A stretch of DNA of 64,000 nt from VAZQ01 sp963721005 (GTDB lineage Bacteria > Pseudomonadota > Alphaproteobacteria > Rhizobiales > Xanthobacteraceae). How positions within the stretch are numbered: position 1 is the first letter of the stretch; the number at the start of each line of letters is the position of its first letter. This document shows, in pieces, positions 11,252 to 20,378 of the stretch. The notes under the pieces are model-generated. The model was not told the DNA's origin and ran no database searches. It saw only the letters and a list, made by a program, of their open reading frames with translations. The stretch covers positions 1,302,001-1,366,000 of the forward strand of contig CAVRHR010000005.1 of NCBI GenBank assembly GCA_963721005.1, read 5' to 3'. The position numbers and the translations under genes are program-made.

Positions 11252-12681
11252 CGGGCGACCTCCCAGGTGGTGCCGTCCTTGGAGTCCTTGAGCACCACCC
11301 CCATGGCGGCGAGCTCGTCGCGGATGCGGTCTGCTTCTTTGAAATTCCTGTCTCTGCGAGCAGCATTGCGCGCATCTATTTTGGAGTTCACGTCGTGCTG
11401 AAACTCCTCCGGCAACAATTGGCCAGCTGCTTCACCGACACTCGCATAATCCTTCGACGACAGAATATCGTTTGTCACCATGAACTTTAGCGACTGATGA
11501 AGGCCCTGCGCTGCAGACAAGTCGCCCTTTCTCGCGGTCTCAGCAAGCTTGTGCATCTCTCCGATTGCCTGTGGCGTATTGAGATCATCTGCTACAGCGT
11601 TGATAAAATCCGACGGAGGGGAATCTTTCTCAACGAAGCCTGTCCGATGTCGCTCGAGCACATTCGCCCAATTCCTAAGAGTCCGTTCAGCGTCTTCCAA
11701 GGCTCGCACTGTCCAGTCAATTGGCTGGCGATAGTGTGTGCGAAGCATCGCAAGTCTCAGCACTGCGCCCGGCCACGATCGACCACCAAACGTGTCGCTA
11801 TGCAGCAATTGGCTTATGGTGACGAAATTCCCCTCCGACTTCGACATCTTGGCGCCTTCGACCTGCAGGAAGCCGTTGTGCATCCAGTAATTCGCCATCG
11901 CTGGCGTATGGAACGCGCAGCGCGACTGCGCGATCTCGTTCTCGTGGTGGGGAAACAACAGGTCGATACCGCCGCCGTGGATGTCGAAGCTTTCGCCCAG
12001 ATGCTTCCACGACATCGCCGAGCACTCGATGTGCCAGCCGGGACGGCCGGGCGTCGCAATCCCGGACGGCGACGGCCAGGCCGGCTCGCCGGGCTTGGAG
12101 GGCTTCCACAGCACGAAGTCCATGGGGTCGCGCTTGTAGGGCGCGACATCGATGCGCGCGCCCGCGATCATCTCGTCGAGCGGGCGCTTCGAAAGGCGGC
12201 CGTAGTCCGGCATCGAGGGCACGCTGAACAGCACGTGCTCCGCCGCCACATAGGCGTTGCCGGCAGCGACCAGCCGCTCGATCAACGCCCGCATCTCGGC
12301 GATATGCTCGGTGGCGCGCGGCTCGACGCTCGGGCGCAGGCAGCCGAGCGCATCGACATCGGCATGGAACTGGCGCTCGGTCTTCTCCGTGACGGTGCGG
12401 ATCGCCTCGTTGAGCGGCAGGCCGGGATATTCCTCCGCCGCCCGCGCATTGATCTTGTCGTCGACGTCGGTGATGTTGCGCGCATAGGTGACGTGGCCGG
12501 CACCGTAGCGATGCCGCAACAGGCGGAACAGCACGTCGAACACGATGACCGGCCGGGCATTGCCGATATGGGCGAAGTCGTAGACGGTCGGGCCGCACAC
12601 ATACATGCGCACGTCTTCGGGATCGAACGGCTGGAACGGCCGCTTCTCGCGGGTGAGCGTATCGTAGAGACGTAGTTCCAT
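11248..12681 (-). CDS. cysS: cysteinyl-tRNA synthetase
   Basis: The 477-residue class I synthetase charges tRNA-Cys. It carries the HIGH-type motif (FAHIGNARP), the zinc-site Cys in MYVCGPTVYD, GWHIECSAMS, the HGGGIDLLFPHHENE signature and KMSKS (GAKMSKSEGNF). The length is normal. The C-terminal half, encoded by about 11330-11830, is clearly AT-richer than its surroundings (roughly 50 % GC in most 60-base lines). The N-terminal half has normal high-GC codon use, so the gene looks compositionally mosaic. It heads the overlapping operon cysS-GNAT-peptide-cimA. Confidence 0.93.
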   Translation of the reverse strand: MELRLYDTLTREKRPFQPFDPEDVRMYVCGPTVYDFAHIGNARPVIVFDVLFRLLRHRYGAGHVTYARNITDVDDKINARAAEEYPGLPLNEAIRTVTEKTERQFHADVDALGCLRPSVEPRATEHIAEMRALIERLVAAGNAYVAAEHVLFSVPSMPDYGRLSKRPLDEMIAGARIDVAPYKRDPMDFVLWKPSKPGEPAWPSPSGIATPGRPGWHIECSAMSWKHLGESFDIHGGGIDLLFPHHENEIAQSRCAFHTPAMANYWMHNGFLQVEGAKMSKSEGNFVTISQLLHSDTFGGRSWPGAVLRLAMLRTHYRQPIDWTVRALEDAERTLRNWANVLERHRTGFVEKDSPPSDFINAVADDLNTPQAIGEMHKLAETARKGDLSAAQGLHQSLKFMVTNDILSSKDYASVGEAAGQLLPEEFQHDVNSKIDARNAARRDRNFKEADRIRDELAAMGVVLKDSKDGTTWEVAR

Positions 12682-12956
12682 GGGCGTTGCGTCCGGTCAT
12701 TGAGCTTGCGCGCAAGCCCGGCGCGACCTTCCAAAAGGTCGCCGGCAAGCAGGCGCCTGGCCCCGCTGGCCGGGCGTCCAATGATCTCGATCGCGAGAAA
12801 AGACGGCCACAGCCAGCGAGATTCGCTAGCGAATAATCTCCCGGCAAATGCCGCAGATATGGTTAAGGCCGTTCATGGGGCCGCAGAATGAGCACCCGCG
12901 GGCTTGCCGTCAAGAGGCGGTTCGGCCGCGCGCGCGCGCCGGGGCGGCAAGCGGGG

Positions 12957-12971
12957 TTAACGGAGCCTTAA
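12957..12971 (+). promoter_or_regulatory. CtrA-like box in the 360-bp cysS upstream gap
   Basis: TTAACGGAGCCTTAA is a perfect TTAA-N7-TTAA, the CtrA consensus, 71 bp before the ATG of the secreted protein at 13042. The rest of the 12682-13041 gap shows no gene. It contains GC-rich stretches and a run of alternating CG. Confidence 0.5.
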
Positions 12972-13041
12972 ACCATTGCGACGTATTTTCGCTTTCGTCT
13001 CGATGCCAAAGCCGACCTTGGCGCAAAATGCGAGCGGTCCG

Positions 13042-13350
13042 ATGCGATACATCCTGGCGGGTCTGGCCTGCGCGGCCCTCATCTGCGTCAACGCCTCGGC
13101 GCAGGCCGAGCGCCGCATCTTCATCATCGCCAACAATGCCGACGGCTATGGGGTCGACCGCTGCCTCGCAACCGGCGCGACCTGCGGGGTGGCGGTCGCC
13201 ACCGCCTATTGCAAGGCGCGCGACTTCGCCCAGGCGCAATCGTTCCATAAGATCGATCGCGAGGAGATCACCGGGGGGGTGCGCTCGAGCAGCGAGTCCT
13301 GCCGCGGCGGCTCCTGCGACGAATTCGTCGCCATCGAGTGCACCCGCTGA
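13042..13350 (+). CDS. small secreted cysteine-rich protein, unknown function
   Basis: The 102-residue product has a clear signal peptide (MRYILAGLACAALICVNASAQA, cleavage after AQA). About 80 mature residues follow, with six cysteines in C..C..C and C..C..C groupings (DRCLATGATCG, YCK, ESCRGGSC, IECTR) suggesting disulphides. A conserved-looking core NNADGYGVDRC is present. I recall similar short proteins in Bradyrhizobium-group genomes but no function. ATG 13042 is preferred to a start 22 codons upstream because it begins the signal peptide. A perfect CtrA-like box lies upstream. Confidence 0.65.
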   Translation: MRYILAGLACAALICVNASAQAERRIFIIANNADGYGVDRCLATGATCGVAVATAYCKARDFAQAQSFHKIDREEITGGVRSSSESCRGGSCDEFVAIECTR

Positions 13351-13555
13351 TCTTGCGCCTCCGGCATTGAGCTGAAGCCCTTGGCCCGCGGCCGGTTCGG
13401 GCCGCTCATCCGATTACCTTTTGGCCTGTTTTCGGCGGCCGGGACGCGTCGGCCCATCGCCGTTGCGCGGGCCTCGATCTTCGGCCATGTTGCCGCCTGA
13501 GCTTGAGAGCGGCCGCACGCGGTGCAAGGGCGGCCAAGCACCGGGGCCCGACGCC

Positions 13556-14077
13556 ATGATGAACTCCGGTCCGGTCCACGATGGCGCCGCGCAGGTGGCC
13601 GAGCCGGACGCGGCAGCACTCCTCCGGCTCGAGGATTTTCTGCCCCATAAGCTCAATGTGCTCTCGAGCTTGGTCTCCCAGGCGCTCACGCGCGTTTATG
13701 GCCAACGTTACGGTATCGGCATACCCGAGTGGCGGGTACTGGTGACGCTCGGCCAATACGGCGTCATGACCGGCAAGCAGGTCGGCGCCCATACCCACAT
13801 GCACAAGACCAAGGTGTCGCGCGCGGTGGCCCAGCTCGAGCAGCGCAAGTTCGTCGCCCGGCGCGCCAACCGGGCCGACCTGCGCGAGGCCTTTCTGTCG
13901 CTGACGCCGGCGGGCCGCGCGATCTACGAGGAGGCCGCCCCGGTCGCGCTCGATTTCACCAACCGGCTATCGGAGGTGGTCGCGCCTTCCGATCGCGCCG
14001 CCTTCGACCGCGCCATGCGGCTCTTGACCGAGCGCTCGGCCAAGCTGGTGATCGAGATCGAGGGCGGCGAGAGCTGA
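13556..14077 (+). CDS. MarR-family transcriptional regulator
   Basis: The 173-residue protein has a winged helix spanning about 45-140. PEWRVLVTLGQYGVMTGKQV is the first part; HKTKVSRAVAQLEQRKFVAR is the recognition helix and wing entry; DLREAFLSLTPAGRAIYEE is the MarR wing. Flanking helices form the dimer interface. It is followed after 55 bp by maiA on the same strand, so it may control that gene; MarR-type regulators of aromatic catabolism are common. The effector is unknown. ATG 13556 and ATG 13559 are both possible. Confidence 0.85.
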   Translation: MMNSGPVHDGAAQVAEPDAAALLRLEDFLPHKLNVLSSLVSQALTRVYGQRYGIGIPEWRVLVTLGQYGVMTGKQVGAHTHMHKTKVSRAVAQLEQRKFVARRANRADLREAFLSLTPAGRAIYEEAAPVALDFTNRLSEVVAPSDRAAFDRAMRLLTERSAKLVIEIEGGES

Positions 14078-14132
14078 AGCGCCCGCACCCTCCGCCCGAT
14101 CACAGCAGCAGCAGAAGCAGAAGCGAGGCACC

Positions 14133-14768
14133 GTGACCCTGTATTCCTTCTTTCGCTCGTCCGCCGCCTACCGGGTGCGGATCGCCTTCAACCTCAAGGG
14201 TCTCAGCTACGAGACGGCCGCCATCCACCTGCAGAAGGAGGGCGGGCAGAACCGCAAGCCGGCCTACCGGGCGGTCAATCCGCAAATGCGCGTGCCGGCG
14301 CTGCGGCTCGATTCCGGCGAGCTCCTCACCCAGTCGCTCGCCATCATCGAATATCTCGACGAGGTGCACCCGCAGCCGCCGCTCTTGCCGCGCGACAGCG
14401 TGGCGCGCGCGCAGGTGCGGGCGCTCGCCCAGCTGGTGGCCTGCGATATTCATCCGCTCAACAATGTGGCGCCCTTGCGCTATCTCAAGAGCGAGCTCGG
14501 GCAGGACCAGAGCAAGATCGACGCTTGGTACCGCCACTGGGTGCAGGAGGGCTTCGACGCGCTCGAGGCGATGCTGCGGCCCGGCCCCTACGCCTATGGG
14601 GCCGAAGTGACGCTCGCGGACATCTGCCTGGTGCCGCAGGTTGCCAATGCGCGCCGCCTGAAGGTGCCGCTCGATGCCTATCCCAAGATCGTCGCCGTCG
14701 ACGCCGCCTGCGCCAAGCTTGCGGCCTTCGAGCAAGCCCGGCCCGAGCACCAGCCGGACGCGGAATGA
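14133..14768 (+). CDS. maiA: maleylacetoacetate isomerase (zeta-class GST)
   Basis: The 211-residue zeta-type GST has the active-site motif SSAAYRVRIAFNLKG near the N-terminus and QSLAIIEYLDE for glutathione binding. CDIHPLNNVAPLRYL is a characteristic MaiA segment. It isomerises maleylacetoacetate to fumarylacetoacetate in tyrosine/homogentisate breakdown. The start is GTG 14133 with GAGG four bases upstream. The hmgA and fah genes are not in the window. A CAG/AAG microsatellite-like run (14103-14126) precedes the start. Confidence 0.85.
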   Translation: MTLYSFFRSSAAYRVRIAFNLKGLSYETAAIHLQKEGGQNRKPAYRAVNPQMRVPALRLDSGELLTQSLAIIEYLDEVHPQPPLLPRDSVARAQVRALAQLVACDIHPLNNVAPLRYLKSELGQDQSKIDAWYRHWVQEGFDALEAMLRPGPYAYGAEVTLADICLVPQVANARRLKVPLDAYPKIVAVDAACAKLAAFEQARPEHQPDAE

Positions 14769-14837
14769 CGCGCTCGACCGGCGAGCGCCGGCCCCGCCCC
14801 GCGTCCCTCGCAGCCTGAAACCGCGGACGCGACGCAC

Positions 14838-15752
14838 GTGGCCCTTCCGCCCATCGCCCGCGTAGTCTTCTGGATGACCGGCACGCTGCTGTCGTTCTCC
14901 GCCATGGCGGTATCGATCCGCGAATTGTCCGCGACGCTGAGCATCATGGAGATCCTCTCGGTGCGGGCCGCCGCCGGATTGCTGATCGTCGGCGCGATCT
15001 TGGCGCTGCGCCCGCAGCTGCGGCACGACCTCGATCTAAGCCGCCTGCGCCTGCATGTGCTGCGCAACAGCATCCATTTCGGCTCCCAGTATCTGTGGGC
15101 CAGCAGTCTCCTGCTGCTGCCCCTGAGCACCGTGTTCGCGCTCGAGTTCACCATGCCGGCCTGGACCATGCTCATGGCGAGCCTGTTCCTCGACGAGCGC
15201 ATGACCAGAAGCCGGATTGGTGCGGTGATGCTCGGTCTCGTGGGCGTCGTCGTGATCCTGCGGCCCGGGATCGAGACCTTCCATCCGGCCGCCCTGATCG
15301 TGCTGGCGGCGGCGCTCGGCTACTCGGTGCAGAACATCGCCACCAAGAAGCTGACCGTCACGCAGAGCACCTTTGCGATCGTGTTCTGGATGAACGTCAT
15401 CCAGCTGCCGCTCGGGCTCCTGGGCGCCGATCCCTGGTTCGTGGCCAGGCTCGCCCTGCACCAGCTGCCGGCGCTCGCGGGTCTCGGCATCGCCGGATTG
15501 TCCGCGCATTATTGCATGTCCAACGCCTTCCGGGCCGGCGACGCCAGCCTGGTGGTGCCGCTCGATTTCCTGCGCATCCCGCTGATCGCGGTGGTCGGCT
15601 GGTGGCTCTATGGCGAGCCGCTCGACCTGTTCGTGTTTGCCGGCGCCGGCATCATCATCGCGGGCCTGTTGTGGAACCTGCGCAGCGAGGCCAGAACCAC
15701 ACCCGCCGCCGCGGCCCCGGCGGTCGCGCTGCGGGAGGCTGGCTCCGCCTGA
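14838..15752 (+). CDS. EamA/DMT-family transporter
   Basis: The 304-residue protein has about ten hydrophobic helices in two EamA repeats (about 8-135 and 145-280). Typical segments are SILSVRAA-like helix 2, FTMPAWTMLMASLFLDERM and LDFLRIPLIAVVGWWLYGEP. Drug/metabolite transporters of this type usually export small metabolites or amino acids. The start is GTG 14838. It sits 69 bp after maiA on the same strand. The C-terminal tail is Ala/Pro-rich. Confidence 0.8.
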   Translation: MALPPIARVVFWMTGTLLSFSAMAVSIRELSATLSIMEILSVRAAAGLLIVGAILALRPQLRHDLDLSRLRLHVLRNSIHFGSQYLWASSLLLLPLSTVFALEFTMPAWTMLMASLFLDERMTRSRIGAVMLGLVGVVVILRPGIETFHPAALIVLAAALGYSVQNIATKKLTVTQSTFAIVFWMNVIQLPLGLLGADPWFVARLALHQLPALAGLGIAGLSAHYCMSNAFRAGDASLVVPLDFLRIPLIAVVGWWLYGEPLDLFVFAGAGIIIAGLLWNLRSEARTTPAAAAPAVALREAGSA

Positions 15753-15866
15753 ATTTAGGGGTTACGTTCGCCCCGCCTTGCGTAGCGCGTTCACACTTTG
15801 GTCACCATTCCGGGGCTTCATCGCTTCGACGCGCCTCGGTCAGCCGCAACGCCACGATTGGGTCCC

Positions 15867-17012
15867 ATGATCTCGAAACCGCTGCGCAAACCGGGGCTTG
15901 CGACGCTCGTTGCTGCGGCCGCATGTGGCGCGATGTGGGCGGCGCTGACGGCCCCGGCGGCGGCGCAGCAGGGCGGCTATCCGCCTTCGCAATCGCGCAA
16001 TCCCATATGTCCGCAGCTCGAAGGCCAGCTGTCCGCGTTCGATCGCGGCATCACCGATTCGTCGCAGTCCGACCAGGCCAAGCGGCTGGACGACGCCGCC
16101 CGCAAGCAGCAGGCCGATCTCGACCGTCTCACCGCCCAGGCCCGCCGCTCGGGCTGCGAAGGCAACGGCTTCTTCTCGCTGTTCTCCAGCCAACCGGCCC
16201 AGTGCACGCCGCTCAATGCGCAGATCCAGCAGGTGCGCGGCAATCTCGACCGCACCTTGAACGATCTCCAGCGCGTCCAGAGCAATACCGGGGCCGACCG
16301 CGAGGGCCAGCGCCGCTCGATCATCGGCGCTCTGGCGCAGAACGATTGCGGCCCGCAATATCGCCAGCAGGCCAACCAGGGCGGCGGCTTCTTCGACCGG
16401 CTGTTCGGGCCCGGCACCATCCTGAGCCCCGAGCCGACGGCGCCGACCGCGGCGTCGGGCACCTACAAGACGCTCTGCGTGCGCACCTGCGACGGGTTCT
16501 ACTTCCCGGTCTCGTATTCCGCGCTGCCCAACAAGTTCGCCGAGGACGCGCAGACCTGCCAGCGCCTGTGCCCGGCCTCGGAGGTCGAGCTCTACAGCCA
16601 CCGCGCCTCCGGCGAGGACGTCAACCAGGCGGTGTCGGCGAGCGGCCGCCTCTATACGCAGATGGCCAACGCCTTCGCGTATCGCAAGCAGTTCAATCCG
16701 AGCTGCAGCTGCAAGGCCGCCGGCCAGACCTGGGCCGAGGCCCTCAAGCAGCTCGACGACCAGACGGTCGAGCGCGGCGATATCGTGGTCACCGAGGAGA
16801 AGGCCAAGCAGCTGTCGCAGCCGCAGGCCGACGCGCAGGGCAAGCCGATCAAGCAGCCGCCAGCACCGAAGGGCACCGCCCAACCGCAGCCGGTCGCGGC
16901 CACGCCGGCCTCGGCGAATGCGGCCGCTCCCGCCGCTGACACGACCGCGGACCCCGACCCCAGCAAACGCCGCGTGCGCCCGGTCGGCCCGACCTTCCTG
17001 CCGGCGCATTGA
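15867..17012 (+). CDS. DUF2865-type secreted protein
   Basis: The 381-residue protein has a signal peptide (about 1-33, cut after APAAAQ) and a coiled-coil-like Gln/Asp-rich region (45-160). A conserved cysteine-rich core follows (TYKTLCVRTCDGFYFPVSYS, ..TCQRLCPASEVELYSH, SCSCKAAGQTW), which I recognise as DUF2865. The C-terminus is a Pro/Ala/Lys-rich tail. Function is unknown; it is probably periplasmic. ATG 15867 begins the signal peptide. It is a family typical of Hyphomicrobiales. Confidence 0.8.
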   Translation: MISKPLRKPGLATLVAAAACGAMWAALTAPAAAQQGGYPPSQSRNPICPQLEGQLSAFDRGITDSSQSDQAKRLDDAARKQQADLDRLTAQARRSGCEGNGFFSLFSSQPAQCTPLNAQIQQVRGNLDRTLNDLQRVQSNTGADREGQRRSIIGALAQNDCGPQYRQQANQGGGFFDRLFGPGTILSPEPTAPTAASGTYKTLCVRTCDGFYFPVSYSALPNKFAEDAQTCQRLCPASEVELYSHRASGEDVNQAVSASGRLYTQMANAFAYRKQFNPSCSCKAAGQTWAEALKQLDDQTVERGDIVVTEEKAKQLSQPQADAQGKPIKQPPAPKGTAQPQPVAATPASANAAAPAADTTADPDPSKRRVRPVGPTFLPAH

Positions 17013-17030
17013 TTGGTTGAGAATTGACTG

Positions 17031-17148
17031 CCTCATCCTGAGGAGGCCGCTCTTGGGCGGCCGTCTCGAAGGATGCAGCCCCGGTGGCGTTGCGCGCGTG
17101 GCCATGGTTCGAGACGCGCGGGCGTGGCCCGCGCTCCTCACCATGAGG
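17031..17148. repeat. inverted-repeat intergenic element (CCTCATCCTGAGGAG type)
   Basis: The element begins CCTCATCCTGAGGAG and ends CTCCTCACCATGAGG, an imperfect terminal inverted repeat of about 15 bp. An internal hairpin-forming GGCCGCTCTTGGGCGGCC is present. This class is common between genes in Bradyrhizobium-group genomes (recalled). It lies between converging DUF2865 and nadE genes. Confidence 0.65.
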
Positions 17149-17168
17149 CTGCGCGAGTCGAGCCGCCC

Positions 17169-18914
17169 CTACAAATCGAACGCGTCGCTGTTCGGCGCCC
17201 GCCCTGCCGCCATCACCGAGAGATCCGGGGCCGGCAACGGTGTGCCGGGATCGCGGAAGCGGTTGGTGATCGGGTAGCGGCGGTCGCGGCCGAAATTGCG
17301 CAGCGTCACCTTGACGCCCGGGGCCGCTTGGCGGCGCTTGTACTCGGCGAGATTGAGGAGCCGCTCCACCCGCACCACCGTGGCGCGGTCGAAGCCGGCC
17401 TCGACGATCTGCGCGATCGGCTCCTCGCGCTCGACCAGCCGCTCCAGGATGCCGTCGAGCACGTCATAGGGCGGCAGCGAATCCTGGTCGGTCTGGTTCT
17501 CGCGCAGCTCCGCGGTCGGGGCGCGGGTGAGCACATTGTCCGGGATCACCAGCCCGGCTGGCCCGAGCGCACCATGCGGGCGCCAGCCATTGCGCAGGCG
17601 CGAGAGCCGGTAGACCTCGGTCTTGTAGAGATCCTTGATCGGATTGAAGCCGCCGTTCATGTCGCCGTAGAGCGTGGCGTAGCCGACCGACATTTCCGAT
17701 TTGTTGCCGGTGGTCACCACCATAAGGCCGAGCTTGTTGGAGATCGCCATCAAAATGACGCCGCGCGCCCGCGCCTGCAGATTCTCCTCGGTGACATCGC
17801 GGGGCAGACCGTCAAACAGCGGCGTCAGCGCCTGCTCCAGCCCGGCGACCGCGGGCTCGATCGAGACCAGGTCGTAGGCGACGCCGAGCGCACGCGCGAT
17901 CGCGGCCGCATCGTCACGGGATTCCCGCGAAGTGAAGCGATATGGCAGCATCACGCAGCGCACGCGGGCCGCGCCCAGCGCATCGACCGCCATGGCAGCG
18001 CACAGCGCCGAATCCACCCCGCCCGAAAGCCCCAGCACCACCCCCTCAAAGCCGTTCTTGTCCACATAGTCGCGCAGGCCCAGCACGCAGGCGGCATAAT
18101 CGTCCTCATCGCTCTCCTGCGGCTTGGTCATGGGACCATCGAGGCAGCGCCAGCCGTTGCCGGTGCGCTGCCAGCGCACCGTCGTCACGCTCTCGCAGAA
18201 GGCGGGCAGCTGGAAGGCGAGCGAGCAGTCCGCGTGCAGGCCGAAGGAAGCGCCGTCGAAGATCAGCTCGTCCTGGCCGCCGACCTCGTTGACATAGATC
18301 ATCGGCAGGTCGCTCTCGGTGACGCGCGCGACCGCGATGTTGAGACGCGTGGTCTCCTTGTCGCGCCAATAGGGCGAGCCGTTGGGCACGATCAGCATCT
18401 CGGCGCCGGTCTCCGCCAGCGTCTCGACCACGTCGGTGCCCCAGATGTCCTCGCAGATCGGCAGGCCCAGGCGCACGCCGCGGAAATTGACCGGGCCGGG
18501 CATCGGGCCAGGCGCGAACACGCGCTTCTCGTCGAACACGCCGTAGTTCGGCAGATCGACCTTGAAGCGCAAGGCCGCGATCGTGCCGCGGTCGAGCAGG
18601 CAATAGGCGTTGTAGAGCTTGCCGTCCTCCGCCCAGGGGGTGCCGATCAGCATGGCGGGGCCGCCGTCGGCGGTCTCGCGCGCCAGCTCCTCGATCTTGC
18701 TGCGGCAGGCCGCCTGCAGGGCCGGCTTGAGCACCAAATCCTCGGGCGGGTAGCCCGAGAGGAACAGCTCGGGCAGCGCGACGAGATCGGCGCCGTCGCG
18801 CGCCGCCGCGGCCCGGGCCTGGCGGGCCTTGTCGGCATTGCCGGCAATATCGCCGACGGTCGGATCGAGCTGCGCGACCGCGATCGCCAGCCGGTCGCTC
18901 GGACGTTCGTTCAT
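17169..18914 (-). CDS. nadE: glutamine-dependent NAD+ synthetase
   Basis: The 581-residue fusion has an N-terminal carbon-nitrogen hydrolase (about 1-270) that releases ammonia from glutamine. It shows the Glu-Lys-Cys triad in ALPELFLSGYP, LRFKVDLPNYGVFDE and GLPICEDIWG. The C-terminal synthetase (about 285-560) has the PP-loop GLSGGVDSAL. It amidates nicotinate adenine dinucleotide to NAD+. ATG 18914 (MNERPSDRLAIA) gives the standard start; an upstream in-frame start adds 12 non-conserved residues. dgkA lies upstream on the same strand. Confidence 0.94.
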   Translation of the reverse strand: MNERPSDRLAIAVAQLDPTVGDIAGNADKARQARAAAARDGADLVALPELFLSGYPPEDLVLKPALQAACRSKIEELARETADGGPAMLIGTPWAEDGKLYNAYCLLDRGTIAALRFKVDLPNYGVFDEKRVFAPGPMPGPVNFRGVRLGLPICEDIWGTDVVETLAETGAEMLIVPNGSPYWRDKETTRLNIAVARVTESDLPMIYVNEVGGQDELIFDGASFGLHADCSLAFQLPAFCESVTTVRWQRTGNGWRCLDGPMTKPQESDEDDYAACVLGLRDYVDKNGFEGVVLGLSGGVDSALCAAMAVDALGAARVRCVMLPYRFTSRESRDDAAAIARALGVAYDLVSIEPAVAGLEQALTPLFDGLPRDVTEENLQARARGVILMAISNKLGLMVVTTGNKSEMSVGYATLYGDMNGGFNPIKDLYKTEVYRLSRLRNGWRPHGALGPAGLVIPDNVLTRAPTAELRENQTDQDSLPPYDVLDGILERLVEREEPIAQIVEAGFDRATVVRVERLLNLAEYKRRQAAPGVKVTLRNFGRDRRYPITNRFRDPGTPLPAPDLSVMAAGRAPNSDAFDL

Positions 18915-19001
18915 GAGGGTGATGTAGCGCGTCGGGAAGCCGAACCGCAATCGGCAAGGCGCGGGGCATGCGGCACTCGCCTGCCCGCCTGCCCGCCCGC
19001 C

Positions 19002-19355
19002 TCAAAGCCAGCCGATGCGCTCCGCCAGCGCCAAGAGCCAGACCGCGCCGGCGACCAGGAGGGTGAGGCCGACCGCCGCCGAGCCCATGTCCTTGACCCG
19101 CCCGATCTGGGGATCGAGCGCCGGGTTGACCCGGTCGCAGAGCTTCTCGATCGCGGTGTTCAACAGCTCGACCACGAACAAGAGCATCAGCACGCCGATC
19201 AAGGCGAGCCGCTTCCAGGGCTCGGCCGCGATGAAGAAGGCGAGCGGCACCGCCGGCACGAACACCGCCAACTCCTGGCGGAAGGCGGCCTCGCTGCCGA
19301 GCGCGAAGCGCAGGCCGTTCCAGCTGTTGATGACGGCGCGCAGCAATCTGTGCAT
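19002..19355 (-). CDS. dgkA: diacylglycerol kinase (prokaryotic DgkA type)
   Basis: The 117-residue, three-helix membrane protein has the DgkA signature VELLNTAIEKLCDRVNPALD, whose Glu and Asn take part in catalysis, plus an upstream amphipathic helix (RAVINSWNGL). It phosphorylates diacylglycerol, recycling lipid released by envelope polymer synthesis. It is encoded 87 bp upstream of nadE and just after the barrel protein gene, all on the minus strand. Confidence 0.92.
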   Translation of the reverse strand: MHRLLRAVINSWNGLRFALGSEAAFRQELAVFVPAVPLAFFIAAEPWKRLALIGVLMLLFVVELLNTAIEKLCDRVNPALDPQIGRVKDMGSAAVGLTLLVAGAVWLLALAERIGWL

Positions 19356-19379
19356 GGGATCGATCTGTGGGTGGGTCGG

Positions 19380-20378
19380 TTAATTGCTGCTGATGACCGG
19401 ATAGGGGCCGAACTTGATGCCGGTCTGGAGGAACACCCCGTAGCTGTCGGACCTCCAATACACCGGTTGGGGGAACGCCTGCACGCCATTTACATGGCCT
19501 TCGAAATGAGTATGCCCATCGGCCTGCAAATGCCAGTAGCGTGCGCCGATGCCCACATTGACCCAATCGGTCACCCGGTAGGACAGGACGCCCTCGAGCT
19601 GGTAGCCCCAGCCGGTGCCGTCCTCCGGCAGCGGGCCGCTGAAATCGCCCGGAGAGTTGCTGATGCGCAGCCAGTGCGAGTCGGTGCCGTCGAGCAGCAC
19701 CAAAGGCAGCCAGGCGGCATCGACGTTGAGCTTGAGCCGGTTGGTGACGTCGACCTCGCCGTTGAGCCCGACCCGCAGCGAATTCCAGTTGTTGTCCTGC
19801 GTGATCGCCTTGATGGTCGCCGGTATCGGAAAGAAGCCGCAGATGAGCGGATTGGTGCCGATCTGGCCGCAGCCGTCCGCGCTCACGACCTCGTGCAGAT
19901 AGTTGTAGCCGAGGAAGGCGCCGAGGCGGAAATCCGGGCCGCGGAAAACGTTGTAGCCGATGTCAACGCTGGCATAGACCGGAAAGCTGTCGTCGAGCGT
20001 GCTCAAGGTGGCGGAATAGGGCGAGATGACGGGCGGAAAATCCTCGTCCGTGAGCGTGCCCTTGCGAAAGCCACCGCCGCCGACGAGGCCCTTGAGGAAC
20101 CAGCCGGTGTTGAGGTCGAAGCGCCCAAAGGCCTCGGCGGAGAAGATCGACAGATTGTCGTAGCTCAGGCGCGACACGATGAAAGCGCCGGCCGGATCAT
20201 AGAGGCTCTTGCCGGTCTTGCCCTTGCCGTACCAGAAGCGCAGCCCGACTTCGCCCGTATAGGTGGAAGGCGCCTCCAAACCATGAAAGGCCCAGTCGCC
20301 GGCAAACGCCGGAGCCGCGCCGAACAGGCTCGCCCCAACCGCCACCAGCCGTGCAAGAGCCGCCAGGATCGATTTCAC
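19380..20378 (-). CDS. outer-membrane beta-barrel protein
   Basis: The 332-residue product has a signal peptide (cleavage after AAPAFA) followed by alternating amphipathic strands. Repeated motifs include LRFWYGKGKTGKS, VYASVDIGYNVF, LGAFLGYNYLHE, VNVGIGARYWHLQADG and YGVFLQTGIKFG, the pattern of an 8-12-strand barrel. The GARYWHL/omptin-like character suggests a porin or protease-like barrel, but no catalytic pair could be assigned. The start is GTG 20378, nine bases after GGGGGAG; GTG 20384 is the alternative. Confidence 0.7.
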   Translation of the reverse strand: MKSILAALARLVAVGASLFGAAPAFAGDWAFHGLEAPSTYTGEVGLRFWYGKGKTGKSLYDPAGAFIVSRLSYDNLSIFSAEAFGRFDLNTGWFLKGLVGGGGFRKGTLTDEDFPPVISPYSATLSTLDDSFPVYASVDIGYNVFRGPDFRLGAFLGYNYLHEVVSADGCGQIGTNPLICGFFPIPATIKAITQDNNWNSLRVGLNGEVDVTNRLKLNVDAAWLPLVLLDGTDSHWLRISNSPGDFSGPLPEDGTGWGYQLEGVLSYRVTDWVNVGIGARYWHLQADGHTHFEGHVNGVQAFPQPVYWRSDSYGVFLQTGIKFGPYPVISSN

